Shown one piece after another: positions 23,892 through 34,679 of a stretch of DNA of 64,000 bases. A program made the position numbers and the translations under genes. The notes beneath the pieces were generated by a model. The model did no database searches and had not been told where the DNA came from. It saw only the letters and a list, made by a program, of their open reading frames with translations. This DNA is from Desarmillaria ectypa (Eukaryota > Basidiomycota > Agaricomycetes > Agaricales > Physalacriaceae). Within the stretch, counting starts at the first letter, position 1. The number at the start of each line of letters is the position of its first letter. The stretch covers positions 4,278,001-4,342,000 of the forward strand of contig JAUDYN010000001.1 in NCBI GenBank assembly GCA_030407005.1. Reading direction: 5' to 3'.

Positions 23892-26255
23892 CTTGTTGTA
23901 GCGGTAGGGCGCTAATCTCCCCAGGGGCGGTGCCACTTTTATCATCCTTCGTAAATCCCGGGTAAAATCTAGGATACCGTACAACTTCGCATCTATCTCC
24001 GAAATTGATGTGAATCCATCCCTGGTTTACAATCATTGTTGCAATGTCTGCAGCTTTGCGTAACAACCTATCGTATATTCGGGTGTCCAACCGCCCATGC
24101 TCTCGTAAGTTTGAAGTCCCTGGCATCTTGGTCGTCTTGGAAACTTTCTATGTGCCTCTCGGCTTCATAAACTGTGCGCCTGATATACTGCACAGCCTTT
24201 ATCGTCTATTTATCAAAGAGTGGAGTGTCAATGATGACCATCACTATGAGGCTTTCACGGACATTCAGTCTGCACATCAGAACATATTTAATTTTGAAGT
24301 TGCGCCTGATTTTCCTTCGCTGTTGGCCTTCTGATGACTCGTATGCAACACTTGGTCTGTAGCGTTAACTATACATTTGGATTCACTTCCGCAACAGAAT
24401 ACCCTATTGCCTTGCACTACAATGACGGTGGAAGCTATTGTCTGAATGATCCCAGAACTCAGTATGCACCCTCCCGATCGAAGATGACGATGATCGCTTT
24501 ATAATCAGTGGGCTGATTATCACTGCCCCTTCTACGATACTTTGTTGGAAAAATTACCGGGATCTCGATATAGATTTCAGGCATCCTCGAGACTTGGGCT
24601 TTGGACCAGGGCCAAGGGCGCTGATTTGTCCATTGATTCCCATCGGCAGATACATCATCCCCTGTCCCGTTGATTGTCGCTTAGCGGCGACGTTCAATAC
24701 TTCTCAATGGCTCTCAGGGTATCATTATCATGATGGGCACCGCATATACTTGACTTACGACCACATATCTTAGTGATTTTGCACTTTACACACGGTAAAA
24801 TTCCTAAATAACTGTCTCGCTCCGTTCTGATCTAGTTTCATTCATTCACTTCTCTTGTTGCGACTACCTTCCGAATCCCAATCATGAACCCCAGTTCATG
24901 CCATTCTGGCCTTGGTGACACAATTGTCGCCTGCGGCGCAACTGAGGTGGTCCTGACCTCTGACTCGACGTCCACAGCATCAGATACTACCTAGTACAGA
25001 TTCCTTTCGTTGAGGAGCGTCGAAGCAATCTTACACAGCTGAAAACAGTTTGCGGAGCTCACTGTGAGTAATTTCATACAACTCGGGATATAATATTCGG
25101 TTCAGAATAGGTTCGTTGGCTTGGGTGTAGAAGTTGCGAGGTTGATGCTAATGAAGACCGTAATAGTGATTGCGGTAGCTCTCGCCAGTCCACTAGTACC
25201 CATGGAGTACCATCATCTGTATAGGCGCAACAATTTTTACGACGCTATGTTGTGTACTCTTGAATATTAGTTTTTTTCCTAGGTAGAAGCAGCGCAACTG
25301 CAATACCGATTTCTTCTCACAGCCGGACGGTGTACGGAAGGTTGTCCAAGTTGACCCTGCAACTTGGGACGAAAAAGGAAAAGTTCGCGGCAAAATAACT
25401 TGATGCCAAAACGTGGCAAATTCAAATTCCAGACCAAAATTAGCCTTCATTTTTCCTCTCACTCCGCTCTGTGATTTTCCGAATGACCGTCCTTCATCAT
25501 TGCACTTCTCCTTCCTCGGGTATGCTATCTGAGATAAGATGGCTCGGCTCCAGGACGCGCGGTTGGGAGGAAGCTATGAATAGCTAGGGACCTGCGGTGC
25601 CCTGTGAGGGGGACTTAGTATGTTTTCATGATATGTCAAGGACACCTTTCTGATACAACCGAAATGTAGTCGCATCATCTACCCTGTATCGAGTGCGATT
25701 CCAAACATTGGCCTTCGCGTATTCTTTGCTCTGTTAGACACTGGCACCTGTCTCAACTACTGTGGACTCCCTTCTCACTCGAGGCTCTAACGGGCTATCT
25801 TCTCCGACTGTACACACTTGTATTCTTCAATCATAGACTCGAGGCGTGTATTTTCTTCCTTCCACCGTTTATTCTTTAGCTCATCGATCTTTTCAAGGAT
25901 GCGCCCAAATCGTTGGCTATCATGTCAAAGTAGTCAAAAGCTATCTGTGAATATGTTTATGAATGACCTAGTACGCTCCCCCCTTGTATTATGGACCTCA
26001 TATCGCTCATGAATATTCTCAAATCGTAGACGACAGTCAGAATCAGTAACTCGGTACGCCAATGAGAGTTACTATTCCTTCAAGTCGGAGCCGCTGTACC
26101 GGGTGTTGGTGGTGTTGGTGGATGTTTATTCTGGTTTTCATGTCCCTGAGAAGAAAGCTAACCAGGGTCCGTACTACACATGCTTGTGCTACGGTACCGG
26201 GGAATCAAGTGTGGGAACATCATTTTGTCAATAGCCCCACGTGATGCCCGAAATG
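23892..26255. other. Stretch without a recognisable gene
   Basis: Only short frames. A possible 36-codon ORF at about 24,884-24,994 (MNPSSCHSGLGDTIVACGAT...) and a signal-peptide-like start at about 25,151 (MKTVIVIAVALASPLVPMEY) are seen, but neither extends into a convincing gene. Confidence 0.45.
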
Positions 26256-26296
26256 AAATAAAAGGCTCGGGTTGCATGATTTTTCCGTCTCACCTC

Positions 26297-26739
26297 ATGT
26301 CCTACTATCCTCCCCAAGGTTCGTGTTTCTCTCCTTGACATTCAACGAATCAATCGAGGTCTTAATCTTCTGTACAGGTTCACCAGGCCAAGGCGGCTAT
26401 TATCCGCAGGTGCGAGCTTCCTTTGAAAGATGACATGACACACACTTACCTTTGAACGCGCAGCCACCTCCGCAGGCTTACGGGGGAGGTCCTGGGTACG
26501 TACCCCAGCAGCAGCCCCAGACAATCATTGTGTACGTTGCGCAGTTTTTGCAGTGCCCGATCTCATACGTCCGTGTTCCAGCCAACAACAACCCCAGAAA
26601 AGCGACGACTCAAATTGCTGCATGGCCTGTCTTGCCGGCATGTGTTGCTTCTGCTGCCTTGACTGTACGTTTTCTTTTTCCCGTGTCCGTGGGTCGGTCG
26701 TATGATATTGACTGATATCTGCTTACTAGCGATTTGTGA
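26297..26739 (+). CDS. Small Cys-rich transmembrane (CYSTM-type) protein
   Basis: Very short exons (MSYYPPQG, SPGQGGYYPQ, then PPPQAYGGGPGYVPQQQPQT) are joined by four small GT..AG introns. The final exons encode QKSDDSNCCMACLAGMCCFC followed by CLDSDL-stop at 26,737-26,739. The proline/glutamine/glycine/tyrosine-rich N-terminus and the C-terminal cysteine-packed hydrophobic helix are the hallmarks of CYSTM proteins. These are membrane-tethered stress-tolerance peptides of about 65-90 residues. The gene is too short and too spliced to stand out as one open frame. An AATAAAAGG stretch about 32-41 nt upstream could be its TATA element. I see no damage. Confidence 0.8.
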
Positions 26740-27498
26740 TTGAGCGCTGCTTTGGGATCTTGGCGTGTTGTTCTCGTGTATATTTGCTTCGTTGTGCCAA
26801 GAACTCGAATCTATATGTACTGAACCGATGATAATGAATAGACCAACAACCTATGATCATTACTAAGGAATATTCAAACAGTAAGCTAGTACAGTGCACG
26901 CCGATGGCACGAAGGGATCTGACTGAGGCATCGAGGGAGATCTACCCGGCTGCTCGGTTACCGTCGGCCAATATTCCGCTCCGATAGGGCACAACGTGTT
27001 CGCCGCCGGCTCGTTGCAACATAATTACCCAGTTCTCATTTCCGGAATGATCGTCCGTTCATTCTTGCTTATTTTTCAGGGTCCAAAAGTACTAGCGATC
27101 CATAGGTTCTCTTTCCGCGACACTTATTCCAAAGCGAAGAGGCGTATCTTGGAGTTTAACCGGGACGCCGATCAGCAGCGCCAGGGCGATTTATGTGCCC
27201 AGAACAACTTGGCGCCACCGATCGACTTCGATCATCTAGGGTTATGAGTCATTCAGAGTCATTATGATGCGGTGACGCTGCGGGACTTTTTCTCTTTCAT
27301 TCATTCCCTACTTTCTCCGAAATATAGCGTCTTCTATTATCCAGCTTGAGCGAATTGTATTACCAGCGCAACTTTACGACCGGATCGGACCTTTTGAACG
27401 ATACTTTGTGGAGGAATTCGGAATCGAGAATACCGCATGTGAAAATCACCCAGAAAAGAACCAGGGCGAGGTAAAGACTCACACTACAGCACACAGTC
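26740..27498. other. Stretch without a recognisable gene
   Basis: An 83-codon frame at 26,996-27,247 has no motif. The rest is spacer and the promoter of the calmodulin-like gene. Confidence 0.4.
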
Positions 27499-28335
27499 AT
27501 GGAAAATTTGGTACGTTCAACGCCCCTCTCCGAGCTCATGTACTAAAAAAAAAAATCTACAGTCGTCTGGTAAGCGCTAGAAAACCCATAAATTTTACCC
27601 AGCTACTTAGCAGCTTTTTCTCTTCCACGCCCACTAGAGCAGATAAACGGTTCGTCTGTGGACTCGGACTTTTACACGTAGATATCAACCCCCAATGTAC
27701 AGAATTCAAAGGAGCTTTCTCCATGTTCGACAAAGGCGCGTTCCCGCCCATATAAACACACCAATTTCTCATCCAGCTCCCCCCCTTACAGATGGCGACG
27801 GCATCATCACCTCCGCCGAGTTGGGGACGGTTATGCGCTCCATAGGATACACGCCCACCGATGATGAGCTCCAAGTCATCATCAGCCAAATCGACGGGGA
27901 CGGGGACGGGACGGTCGACTTTCAAGAGTTCATGGGCTTCATGCAGCAGCGAGTCGGGGGAGACTGGGACGCGGAGCTCAAGCTGGCGTTCGAGGTCCTG
28001 GATAAAGACGGTTGTGGGATGATCACCGCTCTAGATTTGAAGCAAGTGATGGCAAGTCTTGGTGGGGATTGCTTTTTGATATTTGATTCCTTGAGGGCTG
28101 ACGCTAATGCGAAGGGGAACGCTTGACGGACGCGGAGATCGACAGTATGATCAAGGAGGCTGATCTTGACGGGAATGGGGAAATTGACTATGCGGGTTTG
28201 TTCTTTTCTTTCTGGTCGACTACGTTATGGACTCACGGATGTTCATTTCTCCAGAATTCCTCAAGGTAAGGGGGGCTAACCTATGACTTGTGATATTGAG
28301 TCCTTTTTGCTTCAAAGATCATGCGTAGTCAGTAG
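27499..28335 (+). CDS. Calmodulin-like four-EF-hand protein
   Basis: Spliced frame of about 146 residues, the usual calmodulin length. Very short 5' exons give MENL, SSE, QIN before [13 protein letters not shown]1 ([12 protein letters not shown]) is formed across an intron. EF2 is [14 protein letters not shown]3 is [14 protein letters not shown]4 is [12 protein letters not shown]. The tail is FLKIMRSQ-stop (28,333-28,335). The central helix reads [20 protein letters not shown]3 is odd: Cys at loop position 5 and Asp rather than Glu at position 12, which would alter calcium affinity. The intron between DK and DGDG has a GC donor (AAAG|GCGCGT..CAG). No GT donor at that junction restores the EF1 loop. 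It is a calmodulin-like paralogue rather than canonical calmodulin, which is far more conserved. Confidence 0.85.
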
Positions 28336-28450
28336 GTACGAGCGTCGGAGCTAGGAGAATAAAGGTTCAAGAATATATCTGTGATACTGGTACATGTTAC
28401 AATTACGCGATTGGTATAGCTAGTTAGGTGATATGATGTATAAGTAAAGG

Positions 28451-30713
28451 TCAATAAAGTGTCTGAGAAAGTCACAAAGTCAGAATCATAAAGTCATAAG
28501 ATAAATTGTGAAGTCATGACCTACCGACCCAAACGCAATAAGCCTACCGATCAATGAACCACGAGACGAAAAAAAGACTTACAATATCATGAGAACTGCT
28601 CATCTGCGGCGTTTGACTATACTTAGGCTCCAAGATCTTCCTAGAAGAAAAGACGATAAGAACCATTATGGGAGGAACCTGACCGAGAAGCTTACCTTAT
28701 AGAGTGGAGAAGCCCTTGGTACGACTGCTCCTTGTTCTTCATGAGGGACGAGATAAATGCCTATAGACGGTTGGTACTTGTGCTAGGGTGAGAGAAAGGA
28801 CAGGCGCTCACGTAGCTCATGGCACCAACAGCCACGCCACCTTGGAATGTATCGGCGCTCGTCTGCCCATCCTTACTCGCGGACCATGATATCTGACATG
28901 TCTCGTCAACGGAACTCGAAAGGAATCCAGAACAATAGATGCTTACCACATCAGCATCAGTCGACTTCCGTGCTCTCCATTGTTTGGTTACGTGTTCACG
29001 TCTGGTTCGACCATGACAGTCATACTAGAAAGCCGACTGATCAAGTAAGATGGAGAGGGGCCCAATAAATACAATACTCACGACGTATGGCAAATCTAAC
29101 AAAAAGGTAAAGATATTAAAAAGGTTCGAGGTCTCACTTGGCTTACACTTACCTAAAGCTGTACCGGAATGGCAGCACTGTGAAATTAACAAGTTAATGA
29201 AGAACGGAGCAAGGCACCCAGAAGGACTCACATCAAAGAGAGCCTAGCGGAATCAGGCTCTGAGTCAGGGCCGCACGCGATCGAGACCAAGCGAGGGCAA
29301 AGGAGACATACCGTGAGCCGGCACCCTCTCGGGAGGGGCTTGACCATAATCGCATGCATCTCCTAGTCAAAGAGGAGGAAAAAGAAATCCAGACAAATGA
29401 AACAGAAGCACCGGAGAGAAACTCACGTCATCGACAATATGTCCATTTTGCTTGAAATCAATAGGGAATATGACTAGAACATAGGTACCCTCAATGGACG
29501 CTGCGAAGCCAATACAGTAGAGGTAGACAGACCTTCATCATACCCGTCAACTTCATCGCCGTCCTTGTCACGGGTCTGGCCGCCGTGTCCCGAATCTGGA
29601 CGGTAAAATGATGATCAGGGAAAGGAAACGTCCGAGAATGACGGGTAATTATTACAATGAAAGAAGAGCGAATCATTGGGCTGCGCGTCTTTGACCAGCC
29701 AATGCATAGCGTCGATCATATTTCTTCTCGTAGGGCGCTGCCGAGGATTCGTAGCATCGTCTGTAAGCATCACGATGTCCTCTTTCTTGTAGCCCCAATA
29801 GCCTGCAACAATACACCAAAGTCAGTTCATTCGCACCAGTACGAACACGGATAATACCAACGAATCAAAAAGTCTCGAATATGCCTCGCGTCATTGATAC
29901 AGCCTCGCAGTTCGTGGCGCTGCCCGCGATAATTGATACCAATCTAAAGTAAGTGCCTTCAGTAACGGATCACACGACACAAAAAGGGACGCTCACGCAA
30001 AGTGCCTTCTTGCGCCCAGTACACTTGGAGTACCGGAAACGCTGTGCCGGAGCTGTGGGCTGTACTGCGGACTGGTGCTTATGATGACTGCTGTGATTGA
30101 TAATCACAGGCTGAGAGCCGCTGTTGGTGTGAATCTCCGTAGGAGTCTTAGATTGTGAATGGGGGAGAGAGTGGCTGCTACTGCTGTAGTAGTAGTGGTA
30201 GTAGTGGTGATGATGCCGTTCGATGAAAAAGGCCCTCGGTGAGTCTGGGGATATGTTCATGCTACAAAAATGAACCTCGGTATTCAATAAACGGACATAG
30301 ACGCGTACTCGGACGTAGACCTTGACCTCGGAGTCAGCCCGTTATGTACTGAAGATGGCTTGAAACACTCACTGATGGTATGATCCGGCAGACGAGGGAA
30401 GTGAGCCATAAGGAGAAAGTCCGGAAGCATGACTTATTGAGGGGCCGGGAAACGCCCCCGGTTCGACGTAGTAAGTAGGACTTCTATGCATACGATGAGT
30501 CAGTCAGTCATCGACATCGAACCTATGATTTTTTATGAATTTCCTTACGCTGGTGGGAACCTGCGGATTTGGTGAGTAGATAGATAGTACGTGAGGGGGG
30601 GATTGTTCAGGTACTTACGATGGCCATGGTGTACCAAAAGGTGGAAGTTGTTGATGGTAGGCAAAAGGTGAGTCGTAAGGAGGACTGTTAGGGTCAGGGA
30701 AGTCCCACATCAT
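28451..30713 (-). CDS. Type I metacaspase, left copy
   Basis: A cysteine protease of the caspase clan cleaving after Arg/Lys. The start at 30,713 gives MMWDFPDPNSPPYDSPFAYH, a proline/tyrosine-rich prodomain, then SPTYYVEPGAFPGPSISHAS and a His/Tyr/Ser-rich stretch (ERHHHHYYHYYYSSSS). The p20 domain begins with CTGRKKALC and IGINYRGQRHELRGCINDAR. The catalytic His lies in YSGHGGQTRDKDGDEVDGYD, formed across an intron near 29,600. The catalytic Cys lies in ALFDCCHSGTALDLPYV, formed from three tiny exons at about 29,250-29,140. The p10 part reads DVISWSASKDGQTSADTFQG and YQGLLHSIRKILEPKYSQTP, ending SSHDI-TLY-stop at 28,451. More than ten introns are implied, all closable. DCCHSG replaces the commoner DSCHSG. 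It lies in the left arm of the inverted duplication. Confidence 0.88.
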
Positions 30714-30744
30714 CTTCAAGAGTTTGGGCCAAAAAAAGGAGGTG

Positions 30745-30752
30745 TATATAAG
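30745..30752 (-). promoter_or_regulatory. TATA-like element of left metacaspase
   Basis: TTATATAC on the minus strand, about 32 nt before the ATG at 30,713. The same sequence occurs before the right copy at about 62,297. The short distance implies a very short leader, or initiation at a later ATG. Confidence 0.35.
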
Positions 30753-31385
30753 CCTATTGCAATGGAGGGGAATTTGGTCAGAAACCGAGCAGAAGCTTGA
30801 AAGAGATGGTGGTGGTAGAAGTACAAAGCAATGAAACGTCTAGGAATCGAATTCAGAAGGCTGCCCCCGAAGGGAAGCTTGGCAGTAGCCGGATATCCTG
30901 TCAAATGTCCGCTCATAAATCCGCCTCCAGTGATCATTAAATTGTCTCACATTCTTTGTTTGATGCCGACGCAATCGTAGATCGACAGGCCCATGGCCCC
31001 GCCTTCCAGCTCACACTAGGATCCACTAAACTAGTTCAAAACATCTCAAGGAAAATCCAGGCCGTCCCAACACAGCTATGCCTAGGAGAAATGCAGCGTT
31101 GTAGAAAGGTACGAATACGGGAGAGCACACGTAATACAAACGTTGACGCACCCGTGGTCTACCACAGCAACATTCTTCAGCATTAATGCATAATGTCCAC
31201 AAGAGGCACAGGAAAACTTTACATAACCATCCACCTGGCGTAAAGTGACGATGATTTCCTTTGCCATGAGACATCCTCACAGAGGCGTTCTAGCCGTATA
31301 ATGAAGACAATGGGAAAATACGCTCGCTTACTACGATTGGCGAACGTAAGGTCTCGAAAAAGGAAATTTTGTTCCATCGCGCCGG

Positions 31386-31646
31386 TTAAATTAGTATCGG
31401 CATGAAGCACGGTGAACTGTGTAGAGTAATAAATATATCGTCATCAGGTTTTGTTGTATCCCATTGTAGTAGCCAAAATACGAGGCCAGGGCATTTGTTA
31501 CGGTCGATGACAGTAAAGTCTGTCAGGTTTGCCATACACACTTCCACCTTTTGACACAAGTCAGGGAGCGAAGGACCCCGTTTACCCATCAGCAGCCTGA
31601 TGAACGTGCGATAGCGGTCGCATGTGGTCACCAAGTAATATCGCAT
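31386..31646 (-). CDS. Hypothetical 86-residue ORF in the duplicated segment
   Basis: Reads MRYYLVTTCDRYRTFIRLLM ... PSLPDLCQKVEVCMANLTDF ... FITLHSSPCFMPILI-stop. I do not recognise it. In the other duplication arm (about 61,380-61,640 plus) the same sequence is interrupted by a TGA after KVEV and by an insertion. So either this copy is the functional one or neither is coding. It could be an exon of a longer minus-strand gene, since a second protein-like stretch with CCCGRPRVRQRLYYV follows at about 31,175-31,130. Confidence 0.3.
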   Translation of the reverse strand: MRYYLVTTCDRYRTFIRLLMGKRGPSLPDLCQKVEVCMANLTDFTVIDRNKCPGLVFWLLQWDTTKPDDDIFITLHSSPCFMPILI

Positions 31647-31698
31647 TGATAGTCAGCACCTGTCATAGATTACTGGCATGAACGGCAAGTGAGAACTG

Positions 31699-32490
31699 GC
31701 TCACATTGAGCTCTACGGTCCGATATTGTGACACGTGAACAGCAAGCCGTAGCCGTAGGCACTTGAGACCAAGGTTCGCGATATCTTCGATGAAGCCATA
31801 CGATTCTAACGATGCATTTCATACGGAGAGACCTCAGTGAGCACACCAACGCGAGTATATGCGCGGTAATTCGAAGGGTACAAATCACACGTTCATCTGT
31901 TAGTCAATATCAGTTACAGCAGTACGAGATAAGGACAAAAGGTAGCACCAAGAGTGAAGATACTCCGCGTATTGCTCTAGAACAGTTACGTTATTAGACG
32001 TGGAAACTCGATACTGTGTAATGAAACGCACTGGATCTCGAACAGCGCTCCTTGCCGTGCCATACGATAACCAATAGCCAAAGCAGCTCTCAAATACAAC
32101 CGTGCCCTTCGACGCCACCCTTGCACACCGAAAATTTCGGACAAAATTGGTGAGCCGTAGAAGCTAGGGATGAGCGAGACTCGCACCGGTAATCCCCTAG
32201 TCCTAATCCGCCAACTCTGCTCCAAGAGAGAAGTATAGACAATTGATCATGAAGGTAGTAAAGAACTAGCCCAGATGCTCACGAACAGTCATGGTGGAAA
32301 GAAGGAAAGCGAATGTCGGGGCAAAAAAAAGTCATGTGTCGCACTAATAAATTTGGCCACAAAAGCTCCAATTTCGGCATTTCAACTAAATCTGTCCCTC
32401 GATCCGGTTTTTTAGGTAAAGCCCTTTGCGTCGTCATCTTCAACGAGCCTAGGCCAGATTGCGTCAATAAGTAAATTTTCCTTCACCGAT
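31699..32490. other. Stretch without a recognisable gene
   Basis: Unique sequence just inside the inverted duplication. It has short frames only, with no motif. Confidence 0.45.
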
Positions 32491-32529
32491 TTGTCCGTCG
32501 CAGGATTTGCACCCAGAAAGGATGGTGTT

Positions 32530-33006
32530 CAGGGCATGGTCGCCTTGCACCGGATGTCCTTGCAAACATCATCATCCACCATCCCGCGACTTCTCTCTCG
32601 ACCGACTTACACTAAGAAACACCGATTTGACGCGTTTGGCGCGCTCAAATGGCGCTCCCCTCGACACAGAAACGATGATAGCATCGTATGAGGCCGAGAT
32701 GCGGAGCATTAATTCTGGAGAGGCTCATCCCAAGGCCTTCATTCTCGATACGAGGCACAATATATTTGCTATCTAGACGACGTTGGACACACTGCGCCAG
32801 GAACCTGAACATGTTTCGGAGGCGATACAGGAAAGGAAAAAGACTCCCTGCCGCCTTTCTCCAGAAACCTTGTCCTAGATATTCTGCTGTGCCCCAAACT
32901 TCCACACCCTTCGACTCTTATTATTTAAGTCGCGATGGACACCTGCTCCCTTCCCGCTCTGATCGTTCGACCTTTTTGTCGGTGACGCCTCAATGGACTC
33001 GTACGT
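32530..33006 (+). pseudogene. Decayed basidiomycete F-box protein gene
   Basis: Reading in one frame gives CTGCPCKHHHPPSRDFSLDR, then LTRLARSNGAPLDTETMIAS and YEAEMRSINSGEAHPKAFIL. After a TAG at about 32,774-32,776 the reading continues TTLDTLRQEPEHVSEAIQER and CRLSPETLSQIFCCAPNFHT. This is the coiled-coil plus F-box (LPPE-L--IF) layout of the expanded F-box family of Agaricomycetes, which supplies substrate-recognition subunits for SCF ubiquitin ligases. The in-frame stop, a shift near 32,915-32,930 and the loss of the C-terminal repeat part mark it as broken. The downstream piece FLSVTPQWTRT still resembles the family. Confidence 0.6.
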
Positions 33007-33099
33007 GATAACCTTATGCTTTATCCTCCACTGATGAAAACACCTTCCTGCTTTCTCAGTAGAATTATATCACGGCGAAAACAACCCTCGCCTCTTTGG

Positions 33100-34620
33100 G
33101 ATGGTTCCCTGCTGAAATCCGGGTGAGCGCTGGAGAATTACCGCTCATTCTAACACATCGCACCCCTTAAATTCGTGTGGTATGGATTATTTTTCCCCTT
33201 GCTTTGAAGGTCTAGCCCCAGATTTTCGTTGGGGAGCTTCAAGGTAAGCGCACCAAAGCGTCTTTGAATCTTAAAACTGAGGTTTCATCTCAGTTGAGCT
33301 TGGTGCTCTACGTGAATGATTGGCCTCCATTGAATATCAAGTCTTCTTGTTAACCTTGCATAGGACATGTTTGTCTTCTCTATTCACATGTATGTCGAGC
33401 ACTGGGAGATTGACTAACTATACTCAATCTCCAATGTATGCTCCAGCGTATACTGTGTAAGGTTGTGGATGCGTGAGTAATGTATTCTTTTCTGTCTTCC
33501 TATTCGACATGGTTAACAAACGACATTCCAGTGGGGCGGTTCTTCCATCGCGTAATACCATGCTTTATCGTACGTTCGTTTTCACTCAAACATATGAATA
33601 ATTTTCCTAATTTACACAGACAGTCATCGTAATTGGTATCTGCTGTAGGTTCTCTCTGAATGATCCGATACTAGTAAATGGCTCTTATCCCCGTCGCTAT
33701 CAACCACCTCAGTCCGTAAGTATACCAGTTACGTTCTCCTTCTCTTGCATTTATGATATGTGTTAGTTTTCTGCAGAGAAGTATAAGGAGTTCGAAATCG
33801 TTGATGGATTTTTCCTGAAATTTCTTCTCCTTGGGGCCAAGTATACGATATCGTATATCACTGAAATTGACAAGATTTCAGTAAGTGGGATAATGTACCA
33901 TGAAATTACAATCATGTACTAACACTTGGTACTGCTAGCGCTGGTCTCACTACAGCAGTAACGGTGGACATAATTATGGCTCTTGCGATATCCTACTACC
34001 TTCTCAAGGGGCGAACAGCTACGGATTCCTTCAGGTGAGTTTATTTTCCATTCCTCAAATTACTAGCAGGAACTAATGCCACTCTACCAGTACGAACATC
34101 AAACTCTTTGCCTCGATGCAGTTGATCCTCATTTCCGGACAAGGTACAAGGTAAAATTCTCCAGCCGCATAACGGATGACATCCCATGAAACTTATGCGA
34201 TTCCAGTGCACTGGACATAGCTTCTCCGATCACGGTACAGCCTCTACCTAATTAAATGGTTTATATCCGTTGAGTTCTGATTCTTTATAGTTTCTTGTCT
34301 TTCGCAGAATGCTCATCTTCATGGCAATCGGAATCGTTTCATCCAAACGTCAGCCTCTTTTCTCACATAGAAGTGTCTCCTTACCTGAAAATTTCCACAC
34401 CATGGGACGCGAAAATATCGAGAGTGTCATCTTAATCGAAGACGAATTTGAGCGGAGTAGCGAAATTACAGCATGTCCCGGCTATACAGTGTACCTTAAT
34501 TCTTTACTAGCTATGTACAAATCTTTGGAGCATGAATGGCTTGTATATCGATCGCTTCCGATAGGCTCAATGCACAAGAATGAAGACAGAAAAATATTGG
34601 TACCTCCTTACCATCAACAT
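33100..34620 (+). pseudogene. Diverged or decayed DUF6534-type membrane protein gene
   Basis: The best-preserved exon, at about 33,945-34,035, reads AGLTTAVTVDIIMALAISYY then LLKGRTATDSFS. It is followed across an intron by TNIKLFASMQLILISGQGT. This is the characteristic fifth-to-sixth helix region of basidiomycete DUF6534 proteins (T-DI-IA---YYL-KGRT---T---I--L). A C-terminal-like piece YTVYLNSLLAMYKSLEHEW lies at about 34,480-34,540. Upstream exons are not convincing and stops interrupt the last part. A heavily diverged functional gene cannot be excluded. The function of the family is unknown. Confidence 0.45.
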
Positions 34621-34679
34621 TCAGGGCCCAAGGCAGAGAAAACATGTGTCTTTCAGCACTTTAAGCTACACTAACTAGA

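Larger units (their letters stand above)
29036..31698. repeat. Left arm of large inverted duplication
   Basis: This stretch is the reverse complement of 61,325-64,000. The metacaspase coding exons are nearly identical; one 61-codon frame (29,491-29,676 versus 63,360-63,545) translates identically in both copies. The prodomain exons and the upstream third carry small indels and substitutions. The inner edge is where CAGTT.TCACTTGCCG similarity ends (31,698 and 61,325). The outer edge lies beyond the window on the right side, so the arm may extend left of 29,036. Confidence 0.92.

Noticed and set aside
28440..28510. Tandem repeat of AAAGTCA-like units
   Set aside because: Imperfect and short, lying in the last metacaspase intron and its 3' side. 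Not distinct from low-complexity sequence.
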